Origin: Candidatus Eiseniibacteriota bacterium
GTDB taxonomy: Bacteria > Eisenbacteria > RBG-16-71-46 > CAIMUX01
DNA: 64,000 bases
Reading direction: 5' to 3'
Assembly: GCA_020633975.1 (NCBI GenBank)
Contig: JACKCR010000002.1
Location: forward strand, 558,001 to 622,000
Position numbers and translations under genes: made by a program. Each line of letters begins with the position of its first letter. The first letter of the stretch is position 1. This document shows positions 1 to 10,268 of this stretch, piece by piece. Under the pieces are notes generated by a model that searched no databases, was not told the origin of the DNA, and was given only the letters and a program-made list of their open reading frames with translations.

Positions 1-19
1 GCGGTTCGCCGAACTGACC

Positions 20-82
20 TCGGGCATCGCTCGCGTTCGGGCATCGCTCGCGTTCGGGCTTCGTTCGCGTTCGGCCCTGGCT
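20..82. repeat. 17-bp tandem repeat, about 3.5 copies
   Basis: Unit tcgggcatcgctcgcgt occurs perfectly at 20-36 and 37-53, with two changes at 54-70 and a decayed partial copy after that. It lies just before a terminator-like hairpin, so it may be the 3' end or trailer of a gene left of the window. No open frame can be assigned from the visible part. Positions 83-102 hold nothing recognisable. Confidence 0.8.
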
Positions 83-102
83 CGAATATGGAACTACGGA
101 AG

Positions 103-141
103 TCCCCGCCTTCGCCCGACCGGTGCGAGGCGGGGCTTTTC
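103..141 (+). terminator. Intrinsic terminator for an upstream plus-strand gene
   Basis: CCCCGCCTTCGC (104-115) pairs with GCGAGGCGGGG (125-135) with one bulge, and the hairpin is followed by CTTTT. The U-tract is on the plus strand, so it ends transcription entering from the left edge. The same hairpin sits just past the ligA stop on the minus strand, but without a U-tract there. Confidence 0.7.
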
Positions 142-149
142 GTTGCCGG

Positions 150-2285
<2,136 letters not shown>

Positions 2286-2338
2286 TCAAGCCGACGTTTC
2301 CGGGACCGCCCGACGGGACTCGCGTCTACACTGGGCCG

Positions 2339-3391
2339 ATGGAACGGATCGAACTACCCGATGCACCCAAGCCTGAAGAGCTGGAGGGGTGGCTCGACGC
2401 TGCGGAGCAGGATGCGTCGGTGCCCCTTCCGTGGACCCGGCTCCTGCACTTCGCGTCGACTCGAGGAGACTGGGACGACCCTGAGCCGATTCTCTGGGTC
2501 GATGCCCTGGCGGAATGGGTGGAGTTCCGGCACGGCTCGACGGAAACGGAGCGGTCCGAGCTGATTGGAGCCGTTCGTGACTGCGTGCGCACGCTCGCGT
2601 CCCTTCCCATGCTGCACTTGGAAACGAAGTGGCTCCGGCAGACGCCACGAGAGGACGCGGCCTTCATCTACACGGGATCGCTCGCCGACGTGATCGAAGC
2701 GGACAGCCTGGAAGATGCCGCGCTCCGTTTGTCGCGTCTCCTTCGCACTGTGGGTTCCTACGACTACGCACGCGAGCTGCTCCGCGATGCAGCGGCCTGG
2801 GACTTGGGCGACGCGGCGTTCGTCTCACTGCGGCTGGCTCACGCTGCGGGTCGGCGGGCTCCCTGGATCGACGAGGACCCGGCGGAACGGGAGCGGGCCC
2901 GGGCCGTCCTCCTCCGCTGGCTCGGTCATCTTCTGCGCCGCAGGCCCCGACTACCCGGCCGTCCACCGCGCGGAGCGGTACCGGACGTGGCCGTGGCGGA
3001 GCGCGTCGCGGCCCGGCTCGAGGATCCGCGGCCGATCTCCTACCGGGAGGTTGCGGCACTCGCTACCGTGGGGCGGGCGCTAGAGGATACCCGTGTGATG
3101 GGCGCGTCGTTGTGGGCGGCGATCGGGGAGCGGTGGGAGGCGTCCTCTTGGCAGTCGGCTTCCGTGGGGAGCGCTCCTCTCAGTGGGATGCCTCCGGCGA
3201 CGGAGACAGCACCGACGACGGAGAGAGCTCGGACGACGGAAGGAGCTTCGATGACTGCGCGGTCGGCCGTCGACCTGCCGAGGCGATCGCCACTCTTGGA
3301 AGCCGACCTCACCTGGATCGAGCGCCGGCTTTCTGCGCCGACCGCGCTCCGACTCCGCGAGCGCATCCGCGACGAAGCGAGCGACGCGTGA
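2339..3391 (+). CDS. Hypothetical protein, coupled to queG
   Basis: A 350-residue soluble protein that I do not recognise. It is rich in Arg, Ala, Glu and Trp, looks helical, and has no signal peptide, membrane segment or metal motif. A low-complexity Thr/Glu/Ala stretch (around residues 285-310) may be a linker before a charged C-terminal helix. The ATG at 2339 has no Shine-Dalgarno sequence, but a TACACT box at 2327-2332 lies six bases upstream, so the mRNA may be leaderless. Its TGA overlaps the GTG of queG, which implies coupled translation and possibly a related role in tRNA modification, though nothing in the protein shows that. Confidence 0.7.
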   Translation: MERIELPDAPKPEELEGWLDAAEQDASVPLPWTRLLHFASTRGDWDDPEPILWVDALAEWVEFRHGSTETERSELIGAVRDCVRTLASLPMLHLETKWLRQTPREDAAFIYTGSLADVIEADSLEDAALRLSRLLRTVGSYDYARELLRDAAAWDLGDAAFVSLRLAHAAGRRAPWIDEDPAERERARAVLLRWLGHLLRRRPRLPGRPPRGAVPDVAVAERVAARLEDPRPISYREVAALATVGRALEDTRVMGASLWAAIGERWEASSWQSASVGSAPLSGMPPATETAPTTERARTTEGASMTARSAVDLPRRSPLLEADLTWIERRLSAPTALRLRERIRDEASDA

Positions 3392-4392
3392 ACGAGCCTC
3401 CGGTGAACGAACCGACCGCGTCCTCCGGTCGAGCCGATGAGCTTCGAGACGCGATCCGCTCGCGTGGGGAAGCCCTCGGTTTCACCCGGGTCGGGTTTGC
3501 ATCGGCAACGGAACCCCCGGGTGCTCGCGACGCGATTCTCGCGTGGTTGGCGCGAGGCCATCAGGCGTCCATGGGGTGGATGGCGCGCGACCCGGAAAGG
3601 CGTTGGGAGCCGGAGCGGATCCTCGCCGGTGCCAGGAGCGTGATCGTCGTCTCGATGATCTATCGAACGACCGCGTCTGTTCCCGCGGGGCCTGGCCTAC
3701 CTCGGATCTCTCGCTACGCGCACGGACGTGACTACCACGAGGTGGTGGGGGAGCGGCTCCGTGTACTGGCCGAGGAACTCGAACGGCTCGCGCCTGGTAC
3801 GCGCACACGCATCGCCTGTGACACGTCTCCGATCGCGGACAAGGCGTTCGCTCGAGAGGGTGGAATCGGATGGATCGGGAAGAACAGCTGTCTCATCCAT
3901 CCTGTCGACGGATCCTTCACGTTTCTCGGAGAGATCTTCACCGACCTCGAGCTACCGCCGGATCCTCCGGTACGCGATCACTGTGGATCGTGCACCCGGT
4001 GTCTCGACGCATGTCCCACCGACGCGTTTCCGGAGCCCTACGTTCTCGATGCGAACCGGTGCATCGCGTACTGGAACATCGAACATCGCGGGCCGTTCGG
4101 GCCTGGGTGGAGCGAGGCGATCGGAGACTGGCTGGTCGGATGCGACATCTGCCAAGACGTCTGCCCTTGGAACCGGAAAGCTCCACTCACCGACGTTCCG
4201 GACTTCCAACCGATGCCGTCATTGGTCGAGACGACGCTCGAGGAATGGGCCGACATGGGCGACGACGAGTATCGTGCCCGGATCCGCGGCACCGCTGTCT
4301 CGCGTGTGAAGCCGAGTGACATGCGCCGCAACGCGGAGGCTGTGCGCGCGAACCAGGAGCGGGAGATCGACAAGGACGGCGGTGAGGACTAG
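3388..4392 (+). CDS. queG: Epoxyqueuosine reductase QueG
   Basis: Reduces epoxyqueuosine to queuosine in tRNA, the last step of queuosine synthesis, using cobalamin and two 4Fe-4S clusters. The diagnostic cysteines are present: CGSCTRCLDACP (C199, C202, C205, C209) and CDICQDVCPWN (C252, C255, C259). The conserved segment around GGIGWIGKN (158-166) and the TSPIADKAFA block that carries the catalytic Asp are intact. Length is 334 aa, slightly short of the usual 350-380. The start is the GTG overlapping the previous gene's stop (GTGA); another in-frame GTG lies five codons on. Its stop TAG shares the palindrome CTAG with the stop of convergent nth. No other queuosine gene is in the window, so the organism may make Q elsewhere or salvage precursors. 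Confidence 0.93.
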   Translation: MNEPPVNEPTASSGRADELRDAIRSRGEALGFTRVGFASATEPPGARDAILAWLARGHQASMGWMARDPERRWEPERILAGARSVIVVSMIYRTTASVPAGPGLPRISRYAHGRDYHEVVGERLRVLAEELERLAPGTRTRIACDTSPIADKAFAREGGIGWIGKNSCLIHPVDGSFTFLGEIFTDLELPPDPPVRDHCGSCTRCLDACPTDAFPEPYVLDANRCIAYWNIEHRGPFGPGWSEAIGDWLVGCDICQDVCPWNRKAPLTDVPDFQPMPSLVETTLEEWADMGDDEYRARIRGTAVSRVKPSDMRRNAEAVRANQEREIDKDGGED

Positions 4393-5291
4393 GCCGACGC
4401 CTTCTTCGTGCGCTTTCCGGCTTTCGTAGCCTTCTTCGATGTCTTTGCGGCCGATGATCGCTTCCCTGGTTTCGATGTCCTTGCGGTCGGCGATGCCTTT
4501 GCGGTCGAGGTCTTCTTCGTCTTCGTGGAGGCCTGGGCGTTCGCCCTCGATGACGCCTTCGGTGTCTTCGCTGTCTTCGCCGCTTTCGCCACCGGGAGTG
4601 CGTCGATGGTGTCGGGGTAGGGGCAGTCCCGACGGATCGGGCATTCGCTGCAGAGCGGTTTCCGGGCGTCGCATATCGCGCGACCGTGGGAGATCACCCG
4701 GTGGGAGAACATCGTCCAGTCCTGCTCTGGGATCAGCTGCTGGAGTTCGGCCTCGACCTTCACGGGGTCTTTCTCGGCGGTGAACTCGAGGCGTCGGGCG
4801 ATCCGGCCCATGTGAGTGTCGACCGTGATCCCGGGGGTCCCGAATGCGTTTCCGAGGATGACGTTCGCGGTCTTTCGGCCGCACCCGGGGATCTTCACCA
4901 GCTCTTCCATCGTCCGTGGGAGTTCCCCGTCGTGTCGGTCGAGGATCGCTTGGCATCCCGCGAGGATGTTTCGGGCCTTCGCCCGGAAGAAGCCGGTGGA
5001 GCGGATGATCTCCTCGAGCCCGGCCGGGCCCAGGGCGAGGTAGTCCTCGGGGCGACGACAGCGGGCGAAGAGGTGGGGAGTCACCATGTTGACGCGCTCG
5101 TCCGTGCACTGGGCGGAGAGGACGGTGGCGACGTATAGGTCCAAGGGAGACTGGAAGTCGAGCGCGCAGTGAGCGTCCGGGTAGGCTTTCTGGAGCGAAC
5201 GATCGATCCGTCTGGCGCGAAGGACGAGTTCGCGGGGAACCTCCGGGCGATCTCCGGGAATACGTGTCGTGGTTCTTCGGCTTCCAGACAT
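4389..5291 (-). CDS. nth: Endonuclease III with histone-like C-terminal tail
   Basis: A bifunctional DNA glycosylase/AP lyase that removes oxidised pyrimidines. The helix-hairpin-helix KIPGCGRKTANV carries the catalytic Lys (K140), D158 lies in GITVDTHMGR, and the 4Fe-4S motif C-X6-C-X2-C-X5-C is at C207, C214, C217 and C223. The catalytic core ends near residue 233, the normal size of about 215-230. A further 67 residues made almost only of Lys, Ala, Thr, Ser, Arg and Pro follow, like a histone H1 tail. They are in frame and use ordinary codons. The ATG at 5291 is chosen because GAGGAG lies six bases upstream. An upstream in-frame extension to 5387 is compositionally unlike the family. Convergent with queG. 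Confidence 0.94.
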   Translation of the reverse strand: MSGSRRTTTRIPGDRPEVPRELVLRARRIDRSLQKAYPDAHCALDFQSPLDLYVATVLSAQCTDERVNMVTPHLFARCRRPEDYLALGPAGLEEIIRSTGFFRAKARNILAGCQAILDRHDGELPRTMEELVKIPGCGRKTANVILGNAFGTPGITVDTHMGRIARRLEFTAEKDPVKVEAELQQLIPEQDWTMFSHRVISHGRAICDARKPLCSECPIRRDCPYPDTIDALPVAKAAKTAKTPKASSRANAQASTKTKKTSTAKASPTARTSKPGKRSSAAKTSKKATKAGKRTKKASA

Positions 5292-5402
5292 CCAGAGCTC
5301 CTCTTCGCGCGCCCGTCCCCGTCCGGCGGAACGGATCCGTTCCCCCCGCGGGAGGCCCCTGGCCGCCGGCGCTCGGGGCGCGGCCACCCTGAGGCGGCTC
5401 GC

Positions 5403-5431
5403 TTGACACTATTGCCACAGGTCCCTAGGCT
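5403..5431 (+). promoter_or_regulatory. Sigma-70 type promoter for dxs-pepA
   Basis: TTGACA at 5403-5408, a 17-bp spacer, then TAGGCT at 5426-5431. The -35 is a perfect consensus match. It lies in the 197-bp gap between divergent nth and dxs and predicts a leader of about 50 nt before the dxs ATG. Confidence 0.6.
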
Positions 5432-5488
5432 TGATCGGTTGCCCTCGGCATACCATAGGCGGGCTCAATCTACGCACTTGGGAAGCCC

Positions 5489-7528
5489 ATGTCCACGGCC
5501 CAGGGAACTCATGGAATCCTGCGCTTCGCGGCAGGAGGAACTCCGATCCATCGGGAGACACAGTTGACTGACTCCGCCGATCACGGCCTGCCCGAACCGG
5601 GCCCACTCCTTCGCAACATCGACGGTCCGGAAGAGCTTCGGGCGCTCCCTATCGAGAAACTCCCCGATCTCTGCCACGAGGTTCGTGAGTACATCTGGGA
5701 CACGATCACGAGACTGGGTGGGCACCTCGCCCCGAGCCTCGGCGTCGTCGAGCTGAGCGTCGTGCTCCACTACCTCTACGACACGCCACGCGACCGTCTC
5801 GTTTGGGACGTCGGGCATCAGGGGTACGTGCACAAGGTGCTGACAGGGCGTCGTGATGCCCTCCGGACGATCCGGCAGTACAAAGGGATCAGCGGATTCC
5901 TCAAGCGCGAGGAGAGCCCGTACGACGTGTTCGGCGCCGGACATGCGTCCACGGCGATCTCGGCGGGACTCGGGTTTGCGACCGCGCGCGATCTCGCCGG
6001 TCAGGATCACCGGGTCGTAGCGATCGTCGGCGACGGAGCGATGACCGGCGGTCTCGCATACGAGGGTCTCAACAACGCAGGCGTTTCCGGACGGAACTTC
6101 ACCGTCGTGCTCAACGACAACAGCATGTCGATCTCGCCCAACGTCGGCGCCATCTCGTCCTACCTGACGAAGATCATCTCGCATCCGCTCTTCAACCGAG
6201 CGAAGGGCGAGGTGTGGGACCTGACCGGTCGGCTTCCCAAAAAGGACGAACTCCGCTCCGCAGCGCGCCGCGTCGAGGAGAGCGTGAAGACGCTCTTCAC
6301 TCCGGGCATGCTCTTCGAAGACCTCGGTTTCCGTTACCTCGGGCCGATCGACGGACACGACATCAAGGGGCTCATCTCCGTCTTCGAGAAGGTGCGGGAC
6401 ATGGAGGGGCCGATCCTCGTCCACGTCCTCACTCGGAAGGGGAAGGGGTTCGACGTCTCCGAAGCCGATCCGAACAAGTACCACGGGGTGAAGCCGAAGC
6501 CGCCCGCGTCGGGCAAGGTGGAGAAAAAGGCGCCCGGCATCGCGTACACGCAGGCGTTCGGTGAAGCGATGGTTCGTCTCGCCGAAGAAGATCCGCGTGT
6601 GGTCGCGATCACCGCGGCGATGGCGGACGGCACGGGCCTCGTCGGGTTCGCCGAGACCCACCCGGACCGGTTCTTCGACGTCGGGATCGCGGAGGCGCAT
6701 GGAGTGACGTTCGCGTCCGGCCTCGCGGCCGATGGGATGCGTCCGTTCTGCGCGATCTACTCGACGTTCCTCCAGCGCGCCTACGATCAGATCGTGCACG
6801 ACGTCGCCGTGCAGCACCTTCCGGTCGTCTTCTGTCTCGACCGCGCTGGGGTGGTCGGCGAAGACGGGCCGACCCATCACGGAACACTCGACCTCAGCTA
6901 CCTCGGGTGCGTTCCCGGGCTGGTTCTGGCCGCGCCGCGAAACGGAACCGAGCTGGTCGGGTTGCTCCGGTCTGCACTCGCGCACGAGGGCGGACCGTTC
7001 GCCATCCGCTACCCGCGCGACACCATCCCGGAGAAGACGGTTCCGCTGGATGCTCCCGCGATTCCGGTCGGCTCGTGGGAAGTGCTGCGTCCGGTCGCGC
7101 CGGTCACGTTGCTCGCGGTCGGGACGATGGTCCCAATCGCCGAACAGGTGGCTGATCTGCTCGCGGCCGACGGCACCGAGACCGGCGTGGTCAACGCACG
7201 GTTCGTGCGGCCGCTGGACGACGCGGTGATGCGGAGCGTGGTCGAACCTGCGGGCTACGTCGTGACTCTCGAAGAGAACAGCGTGTGTGGAGGGTTCGGG
7301 AGCCAGGTGCTCGGTTGGCTCGAAGAGAACGGAGTGACGGACCGCGTGCGTGTCGTCCACTTCGGACTTCCGGATTCGTTCGTCGAGCATGCGCCCAGAA
7401 AGAAGCTGTTCGAGCTCGTCGGGCTCACTCCGCAGCAGATCCACGCGCGTCTCACGGCAGTGCTCGCCGGGGGCACGCCAGCCAGCGCTACCTTGCCTAC
7501 GTCTCGTGCCATCGATCCGCGAGGATGA
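5489..7528 (+). CDS. dxs: 1-deoxy-D-xylulose-5-phosphate synthase
   Basis: Condenses pyruvate with glyceraldehyde 3-phosphate, the first step of the MEP isoprenoid pathway, with thiamine diphosphate. Visible features: the conserved His in GHASTAISAGLG, the ThDP/Mg motif GDGAMTGGLAYEGLNN, the catalytic Glu region DVGIAEAHGVTFASGLA, pyrimidine-domain RAYDQIVHDVA and the transketolase C-terminal domain. At 679 aa it is somewhat longer than the 620-640 aa norm because of a poorly conserved N-terminus. A TTG at codon 26 is a possible alternative start. The ATG at 5489 lies downstream of a good promoter. The stop TGA overlaps an ATG of the next gene. No other MEP gene is nearby. Confidence 0.96.
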   Translation: MSTAQGTHGILRFAAGGTPIHRETQLTDSADHGLPEPGPLLRNIDGPEELRALPIEKLPDLCHEVREYIWDTITRLGGHLAPSLGVVELSVVLHYLYDTPRDRLVWDVGHQGYVHKVLTGRRDALRTIRQYKGISGFLKREESPYDVFGAGHASTAISAGLGFATARDLAGQDHRVVAIVGDGAMTGGLAYEGLNNAGVSGRNFTVVLNDNSMSISPNVGAISSYLTKIISHPLFNRAKGEVWDLTGRLPKKDELRSAARRVEESVKTLFTPGMLFEDLGFRYLGPIDGHDIKGLISVFEKVRDMEGPILVHVLTRKGKGFDVSEADPNKYHGVKPKPPASGKVEKKAPGIAYTQAFGEAMVRLAEEDPRVVAITAAMADGTGLVGFAETHPDRFFDVGIAEAHGVTFASGLAADGMRPFCAIYSTFLQRAYDQIVHDVAVQHLPVVFCLDRAGVVGEDGPTHHGTLDLSYLGCVPGLVLAAPRNGTELVGLLRSALAHEGGPFAIRYPRDTIPEKTVPLDAPAIPVGSWEVLRPVAPVTLLAVGTMVPIAEQVADLLAADGTETGVVNARFVRPLDDAVMRSVVEPAGYVVTLEENSVCGGFGSQVLGWLEENGVTDRVRVVHFGLPDSFVEHAPRKKLFELVGLTPQQIHARLTAVLAGGTPASATLPTSRAIDPRG

Positions 7529-7533
7529 CGATC

Positions 7534-9054
7534 ATGTCCAAGACGACGGTCCGGAAAATCGAAGCGATCAACGGCCCAGGGACAGAGCCCCTGGGGGACA
7601 CCCTCGTCCTCCCGATCGCGAAGGGCAGCACGACCGTTCCCGAGCCTTGGAACGGGATGTTCACGAGTCCCTCCGATCCGGTGCGCGTTTTGGTCGGTTC
7701 CGGTGACTTCAAGGGCGACCTCGGAGAAGTGGCGGTTGCCTACCGTGGAGAGGGGCAGCCGTCGCGGGTGTTGCTCGTGGGCATGGGAGACGCTGCCCAG
7801 TTCACGCGGGAGAGGCTTCGCGTCGTGGTCGCCGCCGGCGCGCGGCGCGCACTCGATCTCGCTACGGCCGAGTTGACCGTGTCACTCGACTCGCTTCCCG
7901 GGAACGACACGGCGAGTGCGGTGGTCGAGGCGGCTGCGGAGGCCGTCTACCTCGGAACCTACCGTTTCGATGCGCCGAAGGCGTCGGACAGTGCGGGGGA
8001 GCGTGCACTCTCCGTGGTCCGCCTCTCGCGGAGTGGGCTCTCGGAGGGCGACGCGAACGCAGCCGCTCAGCGTGGCCTCCACCGTGCGGCCGGGACGAAC
8101 CTGGCTCGCGATCTCGGCCACACTCCGGCGAACCTCATGACGCCGACCCACCTCGCAGAACGTGCGGAGATGCTGGCCTCGCAGTACGACCTCGACTTCA
8201 CGGTCTTCGGCCGCGAAGAAGCCGAGCGGCTCGGGATGGGTGCGTTCTTGGGAGTGACGCAGGGCTCGGTCCAGCCGCCGCAGATGATCTTCCTTCGCTA
8301 TGACTGCGGAAATCCCGACGCTCCGACCGTCGGCCTCGTGGGGAAGGGGATCACCTTCGACTCAGGTGGCATCAGCCTCAAGCCCTCCGCGAAGATGGAC
8401 GAGATGAAGTACGACATGTGCGGCGCCGCCGCCGTCCTCGGGACGATGAGTGCCGTCCGCCCTCTCGGAATCGGTGTGAACGTGATCGCCGCTGTCGCCG
8501 CAGCCGAGAACATGCCGAGCGGAACGGCGACCAAGCCGGGGGACGTCCACACGAGCTACTCCGGGAAGACGATCGAGGTGCTCAACACCGACGCCGAGGG
8601 CCGGCTCGTCCTGGCGGACGCGCTCTCCTACGTGGTGCGGAACCACAAGCCAGCGGCCCTCCTCGATTACGCGACTCTCACCGGCGCCGTCATCACCGCC
8701 CTCGGCCACTACGGCGCAGCCGTCCTCTCCAACGACGACCCGCTCTGGCAGCGGATCGAGCGTGCGGGCGAGACGAGCGGCGACCGGGTCTGGCGCCTTC
8801 CGATCTGGGAGGAGATGCCGGATCACCTCAGGACGCCGTTCGCGGACCTCAAGAACATCGCCGACGGCAACGCCGGGGCCGGTACGATCGCGGCCGGCGC
8901 GTTCCTCCGCGAATTCGTGGAGGGGACGCCCTGGGCCCACATCGACATCGCCGGGACCGCTTGGTGGGACAAGGATCGCCCCCACATCCCGAAGGGAGCT
9001 TCCGGATACGGTGTCCGGCTGACCCTAGACGTCCTTTCCGGTATCGCCGGCTAG
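7534..9054 (+). CDS. pepA: Leucyl aminopeptidase (M17 family)
   Basis: A cytosolic dizinc/manganese peptidase that removes N-terminal residues from peptides. The catalytic C-terminal half has VGKGITFDSGGISLKPS, the DEMKYDMCGAAAV segment and the family signature NTDAEGRLVLADAL, which carry the metal ligands (Lys, Asp, Asp, Glu) and the catalytic Arg. About 506 aa, normal for M17. Two ATGs compete: 7525 overlaps the dxs stop (ATGA) and 7534 lies nine bases after GAGG. I prefer 7534 because it has a usable ribosome site. Pairing with dxs looks like simple co-transcription with no shared pathway. PepA in other bacteria can also bind DNA; nothing here tests that. Confidence 0.95.
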   Translation: MSKTTVRKIEAINGPGTEPLGDTLVLPIAKGSTTVPEPWNGMFTSPSDPVRVLVGSGDFKGDLGEVAVAYRGEGQPSRVLLVGMGDAAQFTRERLRVVVAAGARRALDLATAELTVSLDSLPGNDTASAVVEAAAEAVYLGTYRFDAPKASDSAGERALSVVRLSRSGLSEGDANAAAQRGLHRAAGTNLARDLGHTPANLMTPTHLAERAEMLASQYDLDFTVFGREEAERLGMGAFLGVTQGSVQPPQMIFLRYDCGNPDAPTVGLVGKGITFDSGGISLKPSAKMDEMKYDMCGAAAVLGTMSAVRPLGIGVNVIAAVAAAENMPSGTATKPGDVHTSYSGKTIEVLNTDAEGRLVLADALSYVVRNHKPAALLDYATLTGAVITALGHYGAAVLSNDDPLWQRIERAGETSGDRVWRLPIWEEMPDHLRTPFADLKNIADGNAGAGTIAAGAFLREFVEGTPWAHIDIAGTAWWDKDRPHIPKGASGYGVRLTLDVLSGIAG

Positions 9055-9076
9055 CCCAAGCGCATCCATAGGAGTG

Positions 9077-9106
9077 TTGGCGCGACCCCGGAACGAGGGG
9101 TAGCAT
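9077..9106 (+). promoter_or_regulatory. Putative promoter for trxB
   Basis: TTGGCG (9077-9082), an 18-bp spacer and TAGCAT (9101-9106) lie in the 161-bp gap after pepA. They would give a leader of about 100 nt before trxB. Both boxes match the consensus only partly. Confidence 0.4.
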
Positions 9107-9215
9107 CCCTGTCTTGCCATGATCGGCGGGGGAGGGGATTCTCGTGCCGATCTCGCAATCGGGGTCATTCCGGCACCGAGACGCACGAATTCGTGGAGAC
9201 GATGGAGGACGGCGC

Positions 9216-10157
9216 ATGGGCGTGGAGAAGGTGATCATCCTGGGTTCGGGTCCGGCTGGCTACACGGCGGCTCTCTATACGGCGCGCGCGCGGCTCGAGC
9301 CGCTTCTGGTCGACGGCTTCCAGCCGGGGGGCCAGCTCACGATCACGACCGACGTCGAGAACTACCCCGGCTTCCCTGACGGTGTCATGGGCCCGGAGAT
9401 GATGGACCTCTTCCGTCGTCAGGCTGAGCGGTTCGGCACCCGATTCAAGACCGGACAGGTCGTGAAGGCCCACCTCGGCCAGCGTCCCTTCCGGCTCGAG
9501 CTGGAGGACGGCGAGACGCTCGAAGCGCACTCGCTCATCATCTGCACGGGAGCTCGGGCCAAGCTCCTCGGGCTCGAGAACGAGTCCAAGCTCATGGGGC
9601 GCGGTGTTTCCGCCTGCGCGACCTGCGACGGGTTCTTCTTCCAGGGGAAGGAGATCGCCGTCGTTGGCGGAGGGGACACGGCGATGGAGGAGGCGAACTT
9701 CCTCACCCGCTATGCGAGCAAGGTGACGATCATCCACCGTCGCGAGGAGTTCCGCTCGTCCAAGATCATGCTCGAGAAGGCGCAGAAGAATCCGAAGATC
9801 GAGTGGCTCCTCAACGCGACCGTGGAAGACATCAACGGCGTCGAGGAAGGCAAGCTCACGTCGCTCGTCATCAAGAACACGAAGGACGGTTCCACTTCGG
9901 ACTTCAAGGTCGACGGGCTCTTCATCGGGATCGGGCACGAGCCGAACACCGAGCCGTTCACTGGGCAGCTCGAGATGAACGACGTCGGCTACATCGAGGT
10001 GGACGGCGGGTCGACTCGTACCAGCGTCGAAGGCGTCTTCGCAGCTGGGGACGTGGCGGACCACGTCTATCGGCAGGCGGTGACCGCGGCAGGCACCGGG
10101 TGCCGGGCAGCGATCGACGCGGAGCGCTGGCTGGAGGCGCAGGGCATCGAAGCCTAG
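9216..10157 (+). CDS. trxB: Thioredoxin-disulfide reductase
   Basis: An FAD enzyme that passes electrons from NADPH to thioredoxin. The FAD-binding GSGPAGYTAA motif is at the N-terminus, the redox-active CATC is in SACATCDG near residue 135, the NADPH-binding GGGDTAMEEA follows, and the C-terminal FAD motif is GVFAAGDVAD. The length of 313 aa is typical of the low-molecular-weight form. The ATG at 9216 follows GGAGG with an eight-base spacer. The longer in-frame start at 9144 would add an atypical Arg-rich leader. The stop is TAG. A strong hairpin lies just downstream. Confidence 0.96.
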   Translation: MGVEKVIILGSGPAGYTAALYTARARLEPLLVDGFQPGGQLTITTDVENYPGFPDGVMGPEMMDLFRRQAERFGTRFKTGQVVKAHLGQRPFRLELEDGETLEAHSLIICTGARAKLLGLENESKLMGRGVSACATCDGFFFQGKEIAVVGGGDTAMEEANFLTRYASKVTIIHRREEFRSSKIMLEKAQKNPKIEWLLNATVEDINGVEEGKLTSLVIKNTKDGSTSDFKVDGLFIGIGHEPNTEPFTGQLEMNDVGYIEVDGGSTRTSVEGVFAAGDVADHVYRQAVTAAGTGCRAAIDAERWLEAQGIEA

Positions 10158-10182
10158 CCGTCGCTAGCCAGGAGACCAGATG

Positions 10183-10213
10183 GCACCTCGTGGCGCGTTC
10201 TGCCGCGAGGTGC
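10183..10213 (+). terminator. Strong hairpin after trxB, no U-tract
   Basis: GCACCTCGTGGC pairs with GCCGCGAGGTGC, twelve pairs including one wobble, across the seven-base loop GCGTTCT. It starts 26 nt after the trxB stop. There is no T-run after it, so it may act as an mRNA 3'-end barrier or a factor-dependent terminator. Confidence 0.5.
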
Positions 10214-10268
10214 ACCTCTCGCTCATAGGCCGCTCAGTTCAGGACCGTAGCCACACGTTGGGAACGAC

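Noticed and set aside
5465-7444. Minus-strand open frame of 659 codons opposite dxs
   Set aside because: dxs on the plus strand carries every DXS motif. The antisense product is Arg/Asp/Val-rich and unlike any protein I know.
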